Below are positions 1-10,529 of a stretch of 64,000 bases of DNA, piece after piece (position 1 is the first letter of the stretch; every line of letters begins with the position of its first letter). A program made the translations under genes and the position numbers. The stretch is from assembly GCA_964016885.1 (NCBI GenBank), contig OZ024744.1, positions 115,142,802 through 115,206,801 of the forward strand, in the 5' to 3' direction. The notes under the pieces are model-generated. The model saw nothing but the letters and a program-made list of their open reading frames with translations. It was not told the origin of the DNA and made no database searches. The DNA is from Eledone cirrhosa. Taxonomy: Eukaryota > Mollusca > Cephalopoda > Octopoda > Eledonidae.

Positions 1-191
<191 letters not shown>

Positions 192-449
192 GGGACCCCT
201 TTTGGTCATGATTTGCAAACAGAGACAATGAACATTAAATTATGATGATGATAACCATGGATTTCCATCTGGGAAATTCCTCTCCAATGCATAAACCTCT
301 CCGAGTTGTTTTGTGGGAGTCCATCATTTACCCATACCAGACTCATCTCTCCATGCACCATAAATACAATACAACGTTACACTTTTCTTTCATTTTAAAC
401 TATAAAGTAAATGATATCCAGAACTTGTTTGAGATTAAATATATCTTAC

Positions 450-541
450 CAATAAAGAACTGCCACTGAGAAATGCTGCCAAATTATTCCAGGCCAAGTC
501 AATATCTTTTAGTAGTGTCTCTAGACGTTCATTTGTTAACA
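450..541 (-). CDS. SYNRG: SYNRG-like gene, most 3' exon in the window
   Basis: Minus-strand exon of 92 bp. The acceptor is TTTTTATTCTAG at 542 and the donor is TTG/GTAAGA at 449. It enters in phase 1, completing a Val codon with the G that ends exon 3268-3324, and leaves in phase 0. It encodes 30 full codons containing LKDIDLAWNNLAAFL. From memory, the LKDID-x-x-WNNL pattern is a hallmark of the gamma-synergin C-terminal domain, about 60-100 residues before the end. The remaining C-terminal exons must lie left of position 1. The whole exon reads open in the predicted frame, and no other frame joins in phase. Assignment to synergin rather than its relative aftiphilin rests on remembered similarity. 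Confidence 0.82.
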
Positions 542-792
542 CTAGAATAAAAAAGAATGTATTGAAATGTAGCATTAAATATAAGAATGTTTACAGTATC
601 TTTACTAGTGTGCAAATAGTTGTGAAAATTTACAATATAAGTGTAAAGACTTCAGTTTTTTATGTGATACAGTCATAATGTTGTCTTATATATTTCATAT
701 ATTTCTTTAGTTGTTAGAAGTAAGAGTTATGTGGGAGCTCTCTGTAGTAACACTTATTTCTGAGTCCATCTATATACTGTGTGGGGTAGGTT
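542..792. other. Intron sequence, nothing recognised
   Basis: AT-rich intron DNA between the acceptor of exon 450-541 and the 56-bp array. I see no further exon, hairpin or element in it. Confidence 0.6.
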
Positions 793-1003
793 CTCCTCCT
801 TCATCTCATACTCTTTGTTAAGTACCCCAGTGTTATTGGGGGCAGGTCCTCCTCCTTCATCTCATACTCTTTGTTAAGTACCCCAGTGTTGTTGGGGGCA
901 GGTCCTCCTCCTTCATCTCATACTCTCTGTTAAGTACCCCAGTGTTATTGGGGGCAGGTCCTCCTCCTTCATCTCATACTCTCTGTTAAGCAACCAAGTG
1001 TGT
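793..1003. repeat. 56-bp tandem repeat, about 3.7 copies
   Basis: Units begin CTCCTCCTT at 793, 849, 905 and 961, exactly 56 bp apart, with few substitutions. Each contains TACCCCAGTGTT. It lies within an intron of the SYNRG-like gene. Confidence 0.93.
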
Positions 1004-1084
1004 TAAGGGCTGACAAATGTATATTTAATGCAATCATACTTTTTAAAATTTTTTTTTCTTTCTGTTTCTTCTCTGCTGTAGTAA

Positions 1085-1390
1085 AAGTCTGTCGGTGATC
1101 TTCATCCAACATTTCATCTTCATCATCTCTAATGGATGGAGTGGCATTTTGAGGGGGAATTTTGACTTTGTGATTGAGCTTCTATAGTAAAACAGTATTA
1201 GGATCTTTCGGCCATCCTCTACTGTAGCTTCCTTCCACTGGGATTTCTTGGCACTTCTTCACCAAACAATCATCATCACATGTCCATACCAGAGAGGTCT
1301 TCTCTTCTGCACACTACAACTGATTCTTCTTATGAACAGTTTGTGTCACAGATTCCCGTTTCACTGTTCATGACACAAATATACTAGCTT
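1085..1390 (-). mobile_element. LINE ORF2 C-terminal fragment
   Basis: The minus strand encodes pieces such as RRPLWYGHVM followed by a Lys-rich stretch. These are typical of the region after the reverse transcriptase in APE-type LINEs, where WxGHVxRM precedes the GRPKxxW tail. The frame is broken. It runs straight into the 95-bp array, whose unit is the neighbouring part of the same LINE segment. Confidence 0.6.
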
Positions 1391-2508
1391 CATTTCTTTC
1401 CAGTCTTTATATAACCTCTACATTAACTACCCATGTCTTACTACCATGTAACATTACATCAGATGTCCATTGAAACATGCTAGCTTCATTTCTCTCCAGT
1501 CTCTATATAACCTCTACAGTAACAACCCATGTCTCATTACTATGTAACATTACATCAGATATCCATTGAAACATGTTAGCTTCATTTCTCTCCAGTCTCT
1601 ATATAACCTCTACAGTAACAACCCATATCTCACTACCATGTAACACTACATCAAATGTCCATTGAAACATGTTAGCTTCATTTCTCTCCAGTCCATATAA
1701 CCTCTACATTAACTACCCATGTCTCACTACCATGTAATATTAGATCAGATGTCCATTGAAACATGCTAGCTTCATGTCTCTCTAGTCTCTATATAACCTC
1801 TACATTAACTACCCATGTCACACTACGATGTAACATTACATCAGATGTCCATTGAAACATGCTAGCTTCATGTCTCTCCAGTCTCTGTATAACCTCTACA
1901 TTAACTACCTCTGCCTCACTACCATGTAACACTACATCGGATGACCATGTAACATGCTAGCTTCATTTCTCTCCAGTCTCTATATAACCTCTACATTAAC
2001 TACCCATGTCTCACCACCATGTAACATTACATCAGATGTCCATTGAAACATGCTAGCTTCATGTCTCTCCAGTCTCTATATAACCTCTACATTAACTACC
2101 ATGTCTCACTACCATGTAACACTACATCGGATGACCATGTAACATGCTAGCTTCATTTCTCTCCAGTCTCTATATAACCTCTACATTAACTACCCATATT
2201 TCACTACCATGTAACATTACATCAGATGTCCATTGTAACATGCTAGCTTCATGTCTCTCCAGTCTCTATATAACCTTTACATTAACTACCATGTCTCACT
2301 ACCATGTAACACTACATCGGATGACCATGTAACATGTTAGCTTCATGTCTCTCCAGTCTCTATATAACCTCTACATTAACTACCATGTCTCACTGCCATG
2401 TAACACTACATCGGATGACCATGTAACATGCTAGCTTCATTTCTCTCCAGTCTCTATATAACCTCTACATTAACTACCCATGTCTCACTACCATGTAATG
2501 TTACATAT
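1390..2508. repeat. 95-96-bp minisatellite derived from LINE coding sequence
   Basis: About 12 units; AGCTTCAT recurs at 1482, 1578, 1674, 1768, 1864, 1959 and 2054. Minus-strand translation gives MLHGSETWVVNVEVI then RLERNEASMFQW. This aligns with MLHSREIWALSVEDLCRLER in the LINE at about 45593-45690. The array is therefore an amplified slice of LINE ORF2. Later units carry ATCGGATGACCATG in place of ATCAGATGTCCATTG, forming a second subfamily. Confidence 0.88.
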
Positions 2509-2510
2509 CA

Positions 2511-2702
2511 CAGAAATGGAATCGATACACTTCTTGCTGGATAAATGTCTGATGATAAAGCTTTAGAATTTCTCACCTGAAAATCAATATTGTAAAACCT
2601 TATTTTCTCCATATGAATATGGAGAAAATAAGGTTTATTTAAAAGAAGAAAGGGAAAGCTGTTGTATAAAGGTTATGAGGTAAATTGTTATGAGGTAAAT
2701 AA
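2511..2702. other. Intron sequence with a perfect 20-bp palindrome
   Basis: Positions 2595-2614 and 2617-2636 are exact reverse complements with a 2-bp spacer, so DNA or RNA could form a 20-bp hairpin. The rest is AT-rich intron with no exon I can support. Confidence 0.85.
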
Positions 2703-3245
2703 TTGATGATGCTCATCATTATCATCATCATCATCATCATCATCCTCACCACCATCATCATCATCACTACCATCATCACCACCACCAAGATCACCATCAC
2801 CACCATCATCATCATTATCACTATCACCATCACCAGCATCAAGCATCATCATCACCATCAATACGACCATCCTCACCATCATCACCATCACCACCAACAC
2901 CATCATCATCACCATCAATACGACCATCCTCACCATCACCACCAACACCATCATCATCACCATCAATACGACCATCCTCACCATCATCATCATCATCACC
3001 ATCACCATCACCATCAACACCATCATCATCACCATCAATACAACCATCACCACCATCATCATCCTCACCATCATCATTACCACCACCACCACCACCATCA
3101 CCATTACCATCATCATCACCAAATCAGCATCCACATTAACATCATTAGCCACATTATCATCATCACGATCAACATCATTATTTTCACCATCATCATCAAC
3201 ACCATCACCATCACCATCACCAACACCAACAACAACAACAACACT
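2703..3245. repeat. TCA/CAC trinucleotide array
   Basis: Imperfect (ATC)n and (CAC)n mixture with embedded ATCAATACGACCATCCTCAC higher-order units between about 2840 and 2990. It encodes poly-His or poly-Met shadows in several frames. In the transcript of the SYNRG-like gene it reads GATGGTGAT-rich, starting about 22 nt after the donor of exon 3268-3324. Confidence 0.95.
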
Positions 3246-3267
3246 ATATTTATTTAAATATCTTTAC

Positions 3268-3324
3268 CTGACATTCTCATTGTAACTGTTATTTTGCAAA
3301 CAACGCGATAAATTTCAATGATTG
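3268..3324 (-). CDS. SYNRG: SYNRG-like gene, 57-bp exon
   Basis: Minus-strand exon with acceptor TTATATTTTCAG at 3325 and donor TCAG/GTAAAG at 3267. It enters and leaves in phase 1 and so is symmetric; skipping it would delete 19 residues without a frameshift. With the split codons it reads AIIEIYRVVCKITVTMRMS. From memory this aligns with the conserved synergin stretch VVEVYRV that links the helix ending in QGxEYL to LKDIDxxWNNL. It fits exactly, in phase and order, between exons 10530-10680 and 450-541. It is too short to stand out as an open frame. The acceptor and polypyrimidine tract merge into the first unit of the 50-bp array at 3325-4434. Confidence 0.82.
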
Positions 3325-4434
3325 CTGAAAATATAAAACAATGGAGATCTGTAGGACATCTGTAGTGTTATTGTAACAATATATAAAACAATGGAGATCT
3401 GTAGGAGATCTGTAGTGTTATTGTAACAATATATAAAACAATGGAGATCTGTAGGACATCTGTAGTGTCATTGTAACAATATATAAAACAATGGAGATCT
3501 GTAGGAGATCTGTAGTGTTATTGTAACAATATATAAAACAATGGAGATCTGTAGGACATCTGTAGTGTTATTGTAACAATATATAAAACAATGGAGATCT
3601 GTAGGACATCTGTAGTGTTATTGTAACAATATATAAAACAATGGAGATCTGTAGGAGATCTGTAGTGTTATTGTAACAATATATAAAACAATAGAGATCT
3701 GTAGGACATCTGTAGTGTTATTGTAACAATATATAAAACAATGGAGATCTGTAGTGTTATTGTAACAATATATAAAACAATAGAGATCTGTAGGACATCT
3801 GTAGTGTTATAGTAACAATATATAAAACAAAGGAGATCTGTAGGAGATCTGTAGTGTTATTGTAACAATATATAAAACAATAGAGATCTGTAGGACATCT
3901 GTAGTGTTATAGTAACAATATATAAAACAATGGAGATCTGTAGGAGATCTGTAGTGTTATTGTAACAATATATAAAACAATAGAGATCTGTAGGACATCT
4001 GTAGTGTTATAGTAACAATATATAAAACAATGGAGATCTGTAGGAGATCTGTAGTGTCATTGTAACAATATATAAAACAATAGAGATCTGTAGGACATCT
4101 GTAGTGTTATTGTAACAATATATAAAACAATGGAGATCTGTAGGAGATCTGTAGTGTTATTGTAACAATATTTAAAACAATGGAGATCTGTAGGAGATCT
4201 GTAGTGTTATTGTAACAATATATAAAACAATGGAGATCTGTAGGACATCTGTAGTGTTATTGTAACAATATATAAAACAATGGAGATCTGTAGGACATCT
4301 GTAGTGTTATTGTAACAATATATAAAACAATGGAGATCTGTAGGACATCTGTAGTGTTATTGTAACAATATATAAAACAATGGAGATCTGTAGGAGATCT
4401 GTAGTGTTATTGTAACAATATATAAAACAATGGA
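3325..4434. repeat. 50-bp minisatellite, about 22 copies
   Basis: The unit has the order ATATAAAACAATGGAGATCT, GTAGGACATC, TGTAGTGTTATTGTAACAAT. Each unit holds an internal near-duplication (GAGATCTGTAG and GACATCTGTAG), and a GAC/GAG alternation marks unit types. One unit near 3740 lacks the internal copy. The array abuts exon 3268-3324, and its first unit supplies the exon's splice-acceptor context. Confidence 0.95.
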
Positions 4435-4890
4435 ACTCCATGAGACAAGTCTGGCCAGTTGGCCATGCCATACCTTGCTCAGACAACACTAATTTGGTTG
4501 GGGTTTTTACAGTTGGATGACCTTCCTTACACAAACCCCGTTTATAATGTGGAACTGAATGGCATTGTTATGAGGGAGGGGTGACAGGCACATTGGAACA
4601 ATAGTTAGGGAGCCAGGTGGTCCCACTAGGAGGGAGGTTTGGCCACACCAAGCCTTACACATTGTGGAGTTGTGTTACTGGGTGGTCCTGTTATGAGCTA
4701 GGTCAGGCCAGATGAACGTGCCACACCTTCCACAATATAGGGACTCTTGCTGTGATCTGGCTGGTCTCAGGAGGGAGATCTAGCCAGGGGCCACACCATG
4801 CCTTACTCATAGTGGAGCACTGGGTGGCACCATTATGAGGAGAGTCTGGCTGCACCATACCATGCTCAGGACAGAACCATTATTTGGGAT
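4435..4890. repeat. Diverged long tandem repeat with LINE-tail segment
   Basis: Imperfect units of roughly 80-100 bp share GGCCACACCA-GCCTTAC and TTATGAGG-like blocks. At about 4497-4540 the sequence resembles the reverse complement of the LINE/SINE 3' tail at about 46005-46045, with the core TTTTTACAGTTGGATGACCT. Decay is heavy. Confidence 0.55.
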
Positions 4891-5157
4891 CCTTATATAT
4901 ATATATGTATAAAATAAACATTTGGTGAGCCACAGCTATGCCAAAACAACAGAGATGAACGCCATCTGGCGGTGTCCAGCAGAAGCAAGGGGGACAATCG
5001 TGGATACACATTTCAAACTGAACTGGTTCTCATCAGCACAATCCCTTGCAACTGTTGGACTTTGAAAACAGGTGAGAATATGTGGTTTGTTCGTCTATGT
5101 AAATGAGGTGATTAATCTCATTTGCATATGAAGCTGTATAAGTTGGATCAACTTAGA
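4891..5157. other. Intron sequence, nothing recognised
   Basis: Unique-looking sequence following a short (AT)n run. It contains an ATTTGCAT octamer at about 5119, which could be chance. I see no exon or element here. Confidence 0.5.
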
Positions 5158-5227
5158 ATTACAATTTAGCTTCAGGCATAGTTGTATACATATCTGCATA
5201 CAACTATGCCTGATGCTAAATTGTAAA
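5158..5227. repeat. Hairpin element, ~30-bp arms
   Basis: Arms around TTTAGCTTCAGGCATAGTTG and its near-exact reverse complement enclose a loop of about 10 nt. It is followed at once by (TCTA)n(TA)n at 5228-5309, the same layout as the hairpin at 7141-7246. Confidence 0.85.
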
Positions 5228-5239
5228 TCTATCTATCTA

Positions 5240-5309
<70 letters not shown>
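5228..5309. repeat. (ATCT)n(AT)n microsatellite
   Basis: A short tetranucleotide run, then more than 60 bases of AT. Confidence 0.96.
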
Positions 5310-5312
<3 letters not shown>

Positions 5313-5321
5313 GAATATATG

Positions 5322-6382
5322 AGAGAGATCAACACAGATACAAGTACACATGTGTTCCAATTACAAATGACCAAGTTAGCTAGGTTGAAAAAATACTAAC
5401 TTAAAACAATATGGTTTGCCTGACTCAATTTAAAGTAATAAATCAATAAAAATAACAAACCTATATCGGGCAACAGCCTTTGATACCCGGACAGACCTAA
5501 ATCTGTTTTGCAAGAATTATTAACTGAAGGCAACAATTCCTGTGCTCTTCTGCGGGTATCCAGGAAATTCATACCTTTCACTTCATAGGATCTAAGAAGA
5601 CTGAACGATATGCTGATATAAAAGCACATGTCGCAGCACCTAGTGCATCTCAAACTCATGCCACTAAAAATAGCAGCCAGGTTTATGAGACTAAAGTTAG
5701 CTCTACACAAGTATACATGTGTTCCAATTGCAAATGACCAAGTTAGTTAGGCTGAAAAAATACTAATTTAAAACAATATGGTTTGTCTGACTTGATTTAA
5801 ATCAATAAAAATAACAAACCTATATCGGGTAATAGCCTTGATACCTGGACAGACATACTTATATCTGTGTTCATCCCTCTCATATATTCAATTATATTAC
5901 ACGGCTCGGAAAGATTCCCTTCTTTGAGCTATTTAATTGTAAAAGACTATTTTGAGTTTCTAACTCATTCTATGATATTCTCGGCTCCTTCACGTAGAGC
6001 TAACTTTAGTCTCATAAACCTGGCTGCTATTTTTAGTGGCATGAGTATGAGACGCACTAGGCGCTGCGACATGTGCTTTTATATCAACATGTCGTTCAGT
6101 CTTCTTAGATCCTATGAAGTGAAAGGTATGAATTTCCTGGATCCCCGCAGAAGAGCACAGGAATTGTTGCCTTCAGTTAATAATTCTTGCAAAACAGATT
6201 TAGGTCTGTCCGGGTATCAAAGGCTGTTGCCCGATATAGGTTTGGTATTTTTATTGATTTATTACTTTAAATTGAGTCAGGCAAACCATATTGTTTTAAG
6301 TTAGTATTTTTTCAACCTAGCTAACTTGGTCATTTGCAATTGGAACACATGTGTACTTGTATCTGTGTACATCCCTCTCTTT
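5322..6382. mobile_element. Large fold-back element, ~385-bp inverted arms
   Basis: Positions 5322-5706 and 5997-6382 are inverted copies of one another, about 95% identical by eye. As a result the same ~104-residue open frame appears on the minus strand at 5396-5710 and the plus strand at 5867-6304. The spacer 5707-5996 carries another partial copy of the arm at 5707-5870 and a segment near 5900-5980 shared with the element at 7690-8420. I recognise no transposase or polymerase. The shared frame includes INLAAIFSGMS, which I cannot place. It is flanked on both sides by (AT)n. Confidence 0.8.
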
Positions 6383-6388
6383 GAGCTA

Positions 6389-6440
<52 letters not shown>
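6389..6440. repeat. (AT)n microsatellite
   Basis: Pure AT run between the fold-back element and the MITE at 6440-6994. Confidence 0.97.
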
Positions 6441-6444
<4 letters not shown>

Positions 6445-6994
6445 ATACTTTGGGAGGGCCATGCTGCCAATAAGAAACACACGCACCAGTTGCTTTCACT
6501 TCAATTTATTATATATTTATAAATTTATAAATTTACAAATTTACAAACTTATAAATTTCTGGTTGGTTGGTTGGTTCCACAACCAGATAGTTGTTTATAT
6601 ATAGTCATAGTCCTTTCGTCACACACTCTGTGACCTCTTCAGTGACTGGGGATTCCTTTCTTCGTTTCTGTGCCTTTCCTTTCTTCTATCCTACGCCATT
6701 TTGTTTCTGTGTGTGTGTTGTGTGCTCAGTTTGCACATGTGCCACATCCGGGTGTCTGTGTGTGTTTGTGTTCATTTTTCTATTTGTTTATTTATTTATT
6801 TATTTATTGTTGGTTGGTTGTTTGTTCTATGTGTGTGTGTGTTTTCATTTTGTCCTGTGTGTGTTTTCATTTTGTCCTTAATTGTAAGTTGTGATGTTGC
6901 TGTTCCACTCATATTTTCTATTTAATTTTGGTTTTAATTCTTTTATGCTTACTTGTTTCTTATTGGCAACATGACCCTCCCAAAGTATAACAAT
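6440..6994. mobile_element. MITE-like element with ~39-bp terminal inverted repeats
   Basis: Both ends read inward TTGTTATACTTTGGGAGGG and continue to AATAAGAAAC with about three mismatches over 39 bp. The interior of about 475 bp is non-coding and low-complexity: AAATTTATAAATTTACAA repeats, GGTT, (ATTT)n and a duplicated GTGTGTTTTCATTTTGTCCT. I see no transposase, so it would be non-autonomous. The outer bases lie in AT repeats, so a TA target duplication is plausible but cannot be proved. Confidence 0.8.
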
Positions 6995-7140
6995 ATCGGT
7001 TTCAACACACGATTTCAGATAAAGAATCTTGCTAAACAAATTCAGAAACGAAATATATATATATACGTTATTCCGGGTTGAATCGGAGGTAACCACAGTA
7101 AGTAAGGAACTCAATACATAGCAGAGTATAACAGTTTTAA

Positions 7141-7241
7141 TATAGATGAGATTCTACAGGACTAGAACTGTTTCATTCATTAGAAATCAGATTCCTGATG
7201 ATTTCTAATGAATGAAACAGTTCTAGTCCTGTAGAATCTCA

Positions 7242-7246
<5 letters not shown>
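7141..7246. repeat. Near-perfect hairpin, ~48-bp arms
   Basis: The stretch beginning TATAGATGAGATTCTACAGG is repeated as its exact reverse complement ending at 7246, with a spacer of a few bases. The arms show no visible mismatch, which suggests recent origin or active correction. An (AT)n tract at 7240-7312 starts within the right arm. Confidence 0.93.

Positions 7247-7312
<66 letters not shown>
7247..7312. repeat. (AT)n microsatellite
   Basis: Pure AT run directly after the hairpin at 7141-7246. Confidence 0.97.
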
Positions 7313-7315
<3 letters not shown>

Positions 7316-7680
7316 ATTTCCAAGAGATGGCGAGATGAATAGACCTGCGTTATCTCTAAGGAAAATCTTTTTAATTTCTGCTACTCCCCATTCTCTTCTA
7401 TCTTTCAATTTCATCTTTAATTTCTCATTCTATTTTCTGATGAAGGATTAGCATCCAAAATGTTAAGACTCTTTTCCTAATATATGAAGCATAAAATTAA
7501 TAATATATTTCTTCCTTGTACTTTGTCATTTGCTTTCTTATGTCTGTTTGCCTTTTGCATACACACACATTATATATATACACATATATATATATATAAT
7601 CAATTCTGTCAATAGGTAAAACAATAGTAACTTGTTCAGAACTTGGGGACCAATTTTCTATGTTTTATATTAATAAATTT
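7313..7680. other. Intron sequence, nothing recognised
   Basis: AT-rich sequence with a short (CA)n/(AT)n patch near 7560-7600. I see no exon or element. Confidence 0.5.
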
Positions 7681-7689
7681 ATATATATA

Positions 7690-8407
7690 TATATACTATA
7701 AATATAGAGTTATAAACTCAAACAGTCTTTTACAATTAAATAGCTCAAAGAAAGAAATATTTCTGAGCTGTGAAATACAAGTTAATATAAATTAATATAT
7801 ATGATAAACACTAATACAATCATATTAGTGTTTGTATTGTAAATGACCAAGTTAGCTAGATTGAAAAATACTAATTATATAAATACAGTTTGCCTGTCTC
7901 GATTTAAAACAATAAATCAATAAAAACAAACCCACATTGGCAATAGCCATGGTACTTGGACTAATTTAAATTTCAAAATCCAAACCTGTTCCGTAGATAA
8001 GTTTAAACTTCAAAATCCAAATAAGTTTCGATAGTTGAAAAAGTGAAAAAATACCATTTTCAGTTCTCATCAGCAAGTACCCAGAAAATTGGTATGTTTC
8101 ACCTCAAAATATTTAAGAAGACTGATCAACGCACATGGTTTCTCCGTGTCAAGCTACCGCATACTCGTGCTGCTAGAAATAACAGCCGTTTTTATGGGGT
8201 TAAAATTAGCTCGACAGAAGGAGCCATAATACTATAAATATAGAGTTATAAACTCAAACAGTCCTTTACAATTAAATAGCTCAAAGAAAGAAATATTTCT
8301 GAGCCGTGAAATACGTGAAATATATTTATAGTATTACGGCTCCTTCTTGGTCATTTACAATACAAACACTAATATGATTGTATTAGTGTTTATCATATAT
8401 ATTAATT

Positions 8408-8430
<23 letters not shown>
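7690..8430. mobile_element. Relative of the 5.3-6.4 kb fold-back element
   Basis: A direct repeat of about 85 bp occurs at 7698-7783 and 8230-8316. An inverted repeat of about 68 bp occurs at 7788-7855 and 8346-8413. The centre at 8090-8225 is a diverged copy of the arm of the 5322-6382 element, including TTTAAGAAGACTGA and AACAGCC blocks. It ends in (AT)n and (GTAT)n at 8408-8440. No protein domain is recognised. Confidence 0.7.
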
Positions 8431-8440
<10 letters not shown>

Positions 8441-8509
8441 ATTTAACTTAGAGAAATGATAAGGGTGACAACATGACAACAATGGTTACAGGGTATCTAT
8501 CTTTCACAA

Positions 8510-9504
8510 TGTCAGCCACCAAGTCAGGATGTCAATCACCAAGTTAGGGTGTCAATCACCATGTCAGGGTGTCAGTCATCAAGTCAGGGTGTCAGTCATC
8601 AAGTCAGGGTGTCAGTCACCAAGTCAGGATGTCAATCACCATGTCAGGGTGTCAGTCATCAAGTCAGGGTGTCAGTCATCAAGTCAGGGTGTCAGTCACC
8701 AAGTCAGGATGTCAATCACCATGTCAGGGTGTCAATCACCATGTCAGGGTGTCAATCACCATGTCAGGGTGTCAATCACCAAGAAGTCAGGGTGTCAGTC
8801 ACCATGCCAGGGTGTCAATAACCAAGCCAGGGTGTCAATCACTGTATCAGGGTGTCAATCAGCATGTCAGGGTATCAATCACCATGTTGAGGTGTCAATT
8901 ACCATGTCAGGGTGTCAATCAGCATATCAGGGTGTCAATCACTGTATCAGGGTGTCAATCACTGTATCAGGGTGTCTATCACGATGTCAGGGTGTCAATC
9001 ACTGTATCAGGGTGTCAATCACTGTATCAGGGTGTCAATCACTGTACCAGGGTGTCTATCACCATGTCAGGGTGTCAATCACTGTATCAGGGTGTCTATC
9101 ACCATGTCAGGGTGTCAATCACTGTATCAGGGTGTCAATCAGCGTATCAGGGTGTCAAACACTGTACCAGGGTGTCTATAACTGTATCAGGGTGTCAATC
9201 AGCATGTCAGGGTGTCTACCACCATGTCAGGGTGTCAATCACTGTATCAGGGTGTCAATCACCATGTCAGGGTGTCTACCACCATGTCAGGGTGTCAATC
9301 ACTGTATCAGGGTGTCAATCACTGTATCAGGGTGTCTATAACTGTATCAGGGTGTCAATCACCATGTCAGGGTGTCTACCACCATGTCAGGGTGTCAATC
9401 ACTGTACCAGGGTGTCAATCACTGTATCAGGGTGTCAATCACTGTATCAGGGTGTCAATCACTGTATCAGGGTGTCAATCAGCATGTCAGGGTGTCTATA
9501 ACTG
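8510..9504. repeat. 20-bp minisatellite, about 49 copies
   Basis: The unit is GTGTCAATCACCATGTCAGG. The left part has GTCAGTCATCAAG variants and the right part CACTGTATCAGG variants, so the array has two homogenised domains switching near 8830. Because 20 is not a multiple of 3, all three plus frames repeat every 60 bp and stay open, which explains the 310-residue shadow frame. No ancestral element was recognised. Confidence 0.96.
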
Positions 9505-9679
9505 GTGGGACTAAAAGAAAATATCTTCAAATGCGTAAAGTTGAACCAGAATGGCTAAAGACAGGCAACAGTTAAACTAGGGGCCAGTTTAACTCTAGCA
9601 GGCTCTCCAGGAGTTTCACCAAAGAAATAAAGATCTCAATTTACCCATTCACTCCACTATAAGCATGAAATAAGGGTTT

Positions 9680-9880
9680 CTAGATTTGGCACAGGTCGAG
9701 CAATTTGAAGGGAAAGTCGATTAAATCGACCCCAGTGTGTGACTTGTACTTTATTAATTGATCCCATGAGGATGAAAGACAAAGCTAACCCTGGCGGGAT
9801 TTAAGCTCATGGCGTAAAGGGCCATAACTCTACGTCGCTAAGCATGTCCGCCGCTCTACCGATTCTGCCGATGACAAGAA
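9680..9880 (-). mobile_element. Cephalopod-type tRNA-derived SINE, minus strand
   Basis: On the minus strand it begins with a tRNA-like segment (CGGTAGAGCGGCGGACATGC). It continues through GGCGGGATTTAAGCT-type sequence in forward sense, and through the TTTGTCTTTCATCCTCATGG and GGGGTCGATTTAATCGAC blocks. From memory these blocks are characteristic of SINEs widespread in squid, cuttlefish and octopus. Confidence 0.8.
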
Positions 9881-9929
9881 AAACCAAAGAAAAGTTTTCA
9901 AGTTAGAGGAAGAAATTTGGCAACAATAA

Positions 9930-10498
9930 TTGTTTCTACTTTTTGACACAGGGCCAACAAACCACAGTACATTACTGGTACTTTATTTTATCGACCCCCA
10001 TAAGGATGAAAGGCAAAGTTAATAATTGTTTCTACTTTTGGCACAAGGCCAGCAATTACCCAGTACATTACTGGTACTTTATTTTATCGACCCCCATAAG
10101 GATGAAAGGCAAAGTTAATAATTGTTTCTACTTTTGGCACAAGGCCAGCAATTACCCAGTACATTACTGGTACTTTATTTTATCGACCCTGTAAGAATGA
10201 AAGGCAAAGTTAATAATTGTTTCTACTTTAGGCACAAGGCCAGCAATTACCCAGTACATTACTGGTACTTTATTTTATCGACCCCGTAAGGATGAAAGAC
10301 AAAGTTAATAATTGTTTCTACTTTAGGCACAAGGCCAGCAATTACCCAGTACATTACTGGTACTTTATTTTATCGACCCCGTAAGGATGAAAGGCAAAGT
10401 CAACCTCGGCGTGATTTGGACTCAGATCGTAAAGGGACGTAACTATGCTGGAAAGCATGGCGTCCAACCCTCTACCGATACTGCCAATCCACCGCCCT
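9930..10498 (-). mobile_element. SINE with its body tandemly repeated ~97 bp
   Basis: A second minus-strand copy of the SINE at 9680-9880. Its tRNA-like head is at about 10400-10490. The block from TTTCTACTTT to GAAAGGCAAAGTTAATAATT is repeated four to five times with a period of about 97 bp. The copy ends about 30 bp from the donor of exon 10530-10680, inside the intron. Confidence 0.8.
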
Positions 10499-10529
10499 AT
10501 AAAAGAGAAAGTTATAAATTGTAACTCAC

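Noticed and set aside
2500..2580. Possible minus-strand exon VRNSKALSSDIYPARS
   Set aside because: It ends in a stop, does not match synergin, and the same position reads as a weak donor rather than an acceptor-bounded exon.
2703..3257. Poly-His protein
   Set aside because: Simple TCA/CAC repeat open on both strands; intron context.
5115..5130. ATTTGCAT octamer as a regulatory site
   Set aside because: A single 8-bp match in 64 kb of AT-rich DNA is expected by chance.
8529..9575. 310-codon frame in the 20-bp array as a repeat protein
   Set aside because: The same 20-residue period appears in all three frames because 20 bp is not a codon multiple; no start context or conserved flank.
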